Positions 6,353 to 6,500 of a stretch of DNA of 6,500 nt are shown here, piece after piece. Origin of the DNA: Paracoccaceae bacterium (GTDB lineage Bacteria; Pseudomonadota; Alphaproteobacteria; Rhodobacterales; Rhodobacteraceae); assembly GCA_003561595.1 (NCBI GenBank), contig PWWF01000426.1, positions 1-6,500 of the forward strand, given 5' to 3'. The position numbers and the translations under genes are program-made. Position 1 is the stretch's first letter; every line of letters begins with the position of its first letter. Below the pieces are notes generated by a model. It was not told where the DNA came from. It worked only from the letters and a program-made list of their open reading frames with translations, and did not search any database.

Positions 6353-6500
6353 ATGAGCGACCTGACGATTTACCTGACCGGCCTTGGCATCGGCCTGAGC
6401 CTGATCATCGCCATCGGCGCGCAGAATGCCTTTGTTCTGCGCCAGGGCCTGCGCGGGTCGCATGTCTTCCCGGTTGTCCTGACCTGTGCGCTGTCAGATG
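6353..6500 (+). CDS. lysE: LysE/ArgO-type amino-acid exporter, N-terminal part, cut by the window edge
   Basis: An inner-membrane exporter that pumps out an amino acid, in characterised relatives Lys or Arg. Only 49 codons are visible. They contain the first transmembrane helix (about 5-22) and the family's hallmark [19 protein letters not shown] (17-35), followed by a hydrophobic stretch (about 38-47) that begins the second helix and ends in CALSD, as in LysE/ArgO proteins. The start at 6353 has GGGGGCAG just upstream. Divergence from an ArgP-type regulator supports export of basic amino acids, but the family also includes exporters of other substrates, so LysE here means family, not proven specificity. 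Confidence 0.9.
   Translation, partial: MSDLTIYLTGLGIGLSLIIAIGAQNAFVLRQGLRGSHVFPVVLTCALSD

Overview
The window looks like the chromosome of a GC-rich alphaproteobacterium, most likely of the Rhodobacterales (Rhodobacter/Roseobacter type). This rests on strong third-position GC bias and on the kind of PpiD, RNase R and ArgP-like proteins encoded. The genus cannot be told from the sequence alone. No tRNA, rRNA, CRISPR array, transposase or phage gene was seen.

Layout. On the minus strand, reading right to left (2829 to 1), three genes follow one another: a TupA-like ATP-grasp protein, a class I/II PLP-dependent aminotransferase, and the N-terminal 193 residues of a PpiD/SurA-type periplasmic folding factor that runs off the left edge. 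Gaps of 80 and 65 bases separate them. A 194-base divergent intergenic region (2830-3023) lies between the ATP-grasp gene and the plus-strand gene for ribonuclease R (rnr, 3024-5258). rnr converges on a minus-strand LysR-type regulator of the ArgP/IciA family (5379-6266). The regulator is divergent from the start of a LysE/ArgO-type amino-acid exporter (6353 to the right edge).

How the genes work together. The only clear functional unit is the regulator-exporter pair, the known ArgP-ArgO / LysG-LysE arrangement in which the regulator senses basic amino acids and activates the exporter. A perfect ATTA-N7-TAAT dyad between them fits the T-N11-A rule for LysR operators. RNase R and PpiD are housekeeping RNA-decay and envelope-folding functions. 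The TupA-like gene is the odd one out: this family is usually found with surface-polysaccharide genes, none are visible here, and part of the gene is markedly AT-rich, so it may have been acquired by transfer.

No convincing undescribed multi-gene system was found. The observations most worth checking are a possible 14-codon leader ORF that would couple to rnr through an ATGA overlap and a start-blocking hairpin, a perfect 9-bp inverted repeat straddling the rnr stop codon, the orphan ATP-grasp gene, and the ArgP-like operator candidate. No stretch above 300 bases lacks a gene.
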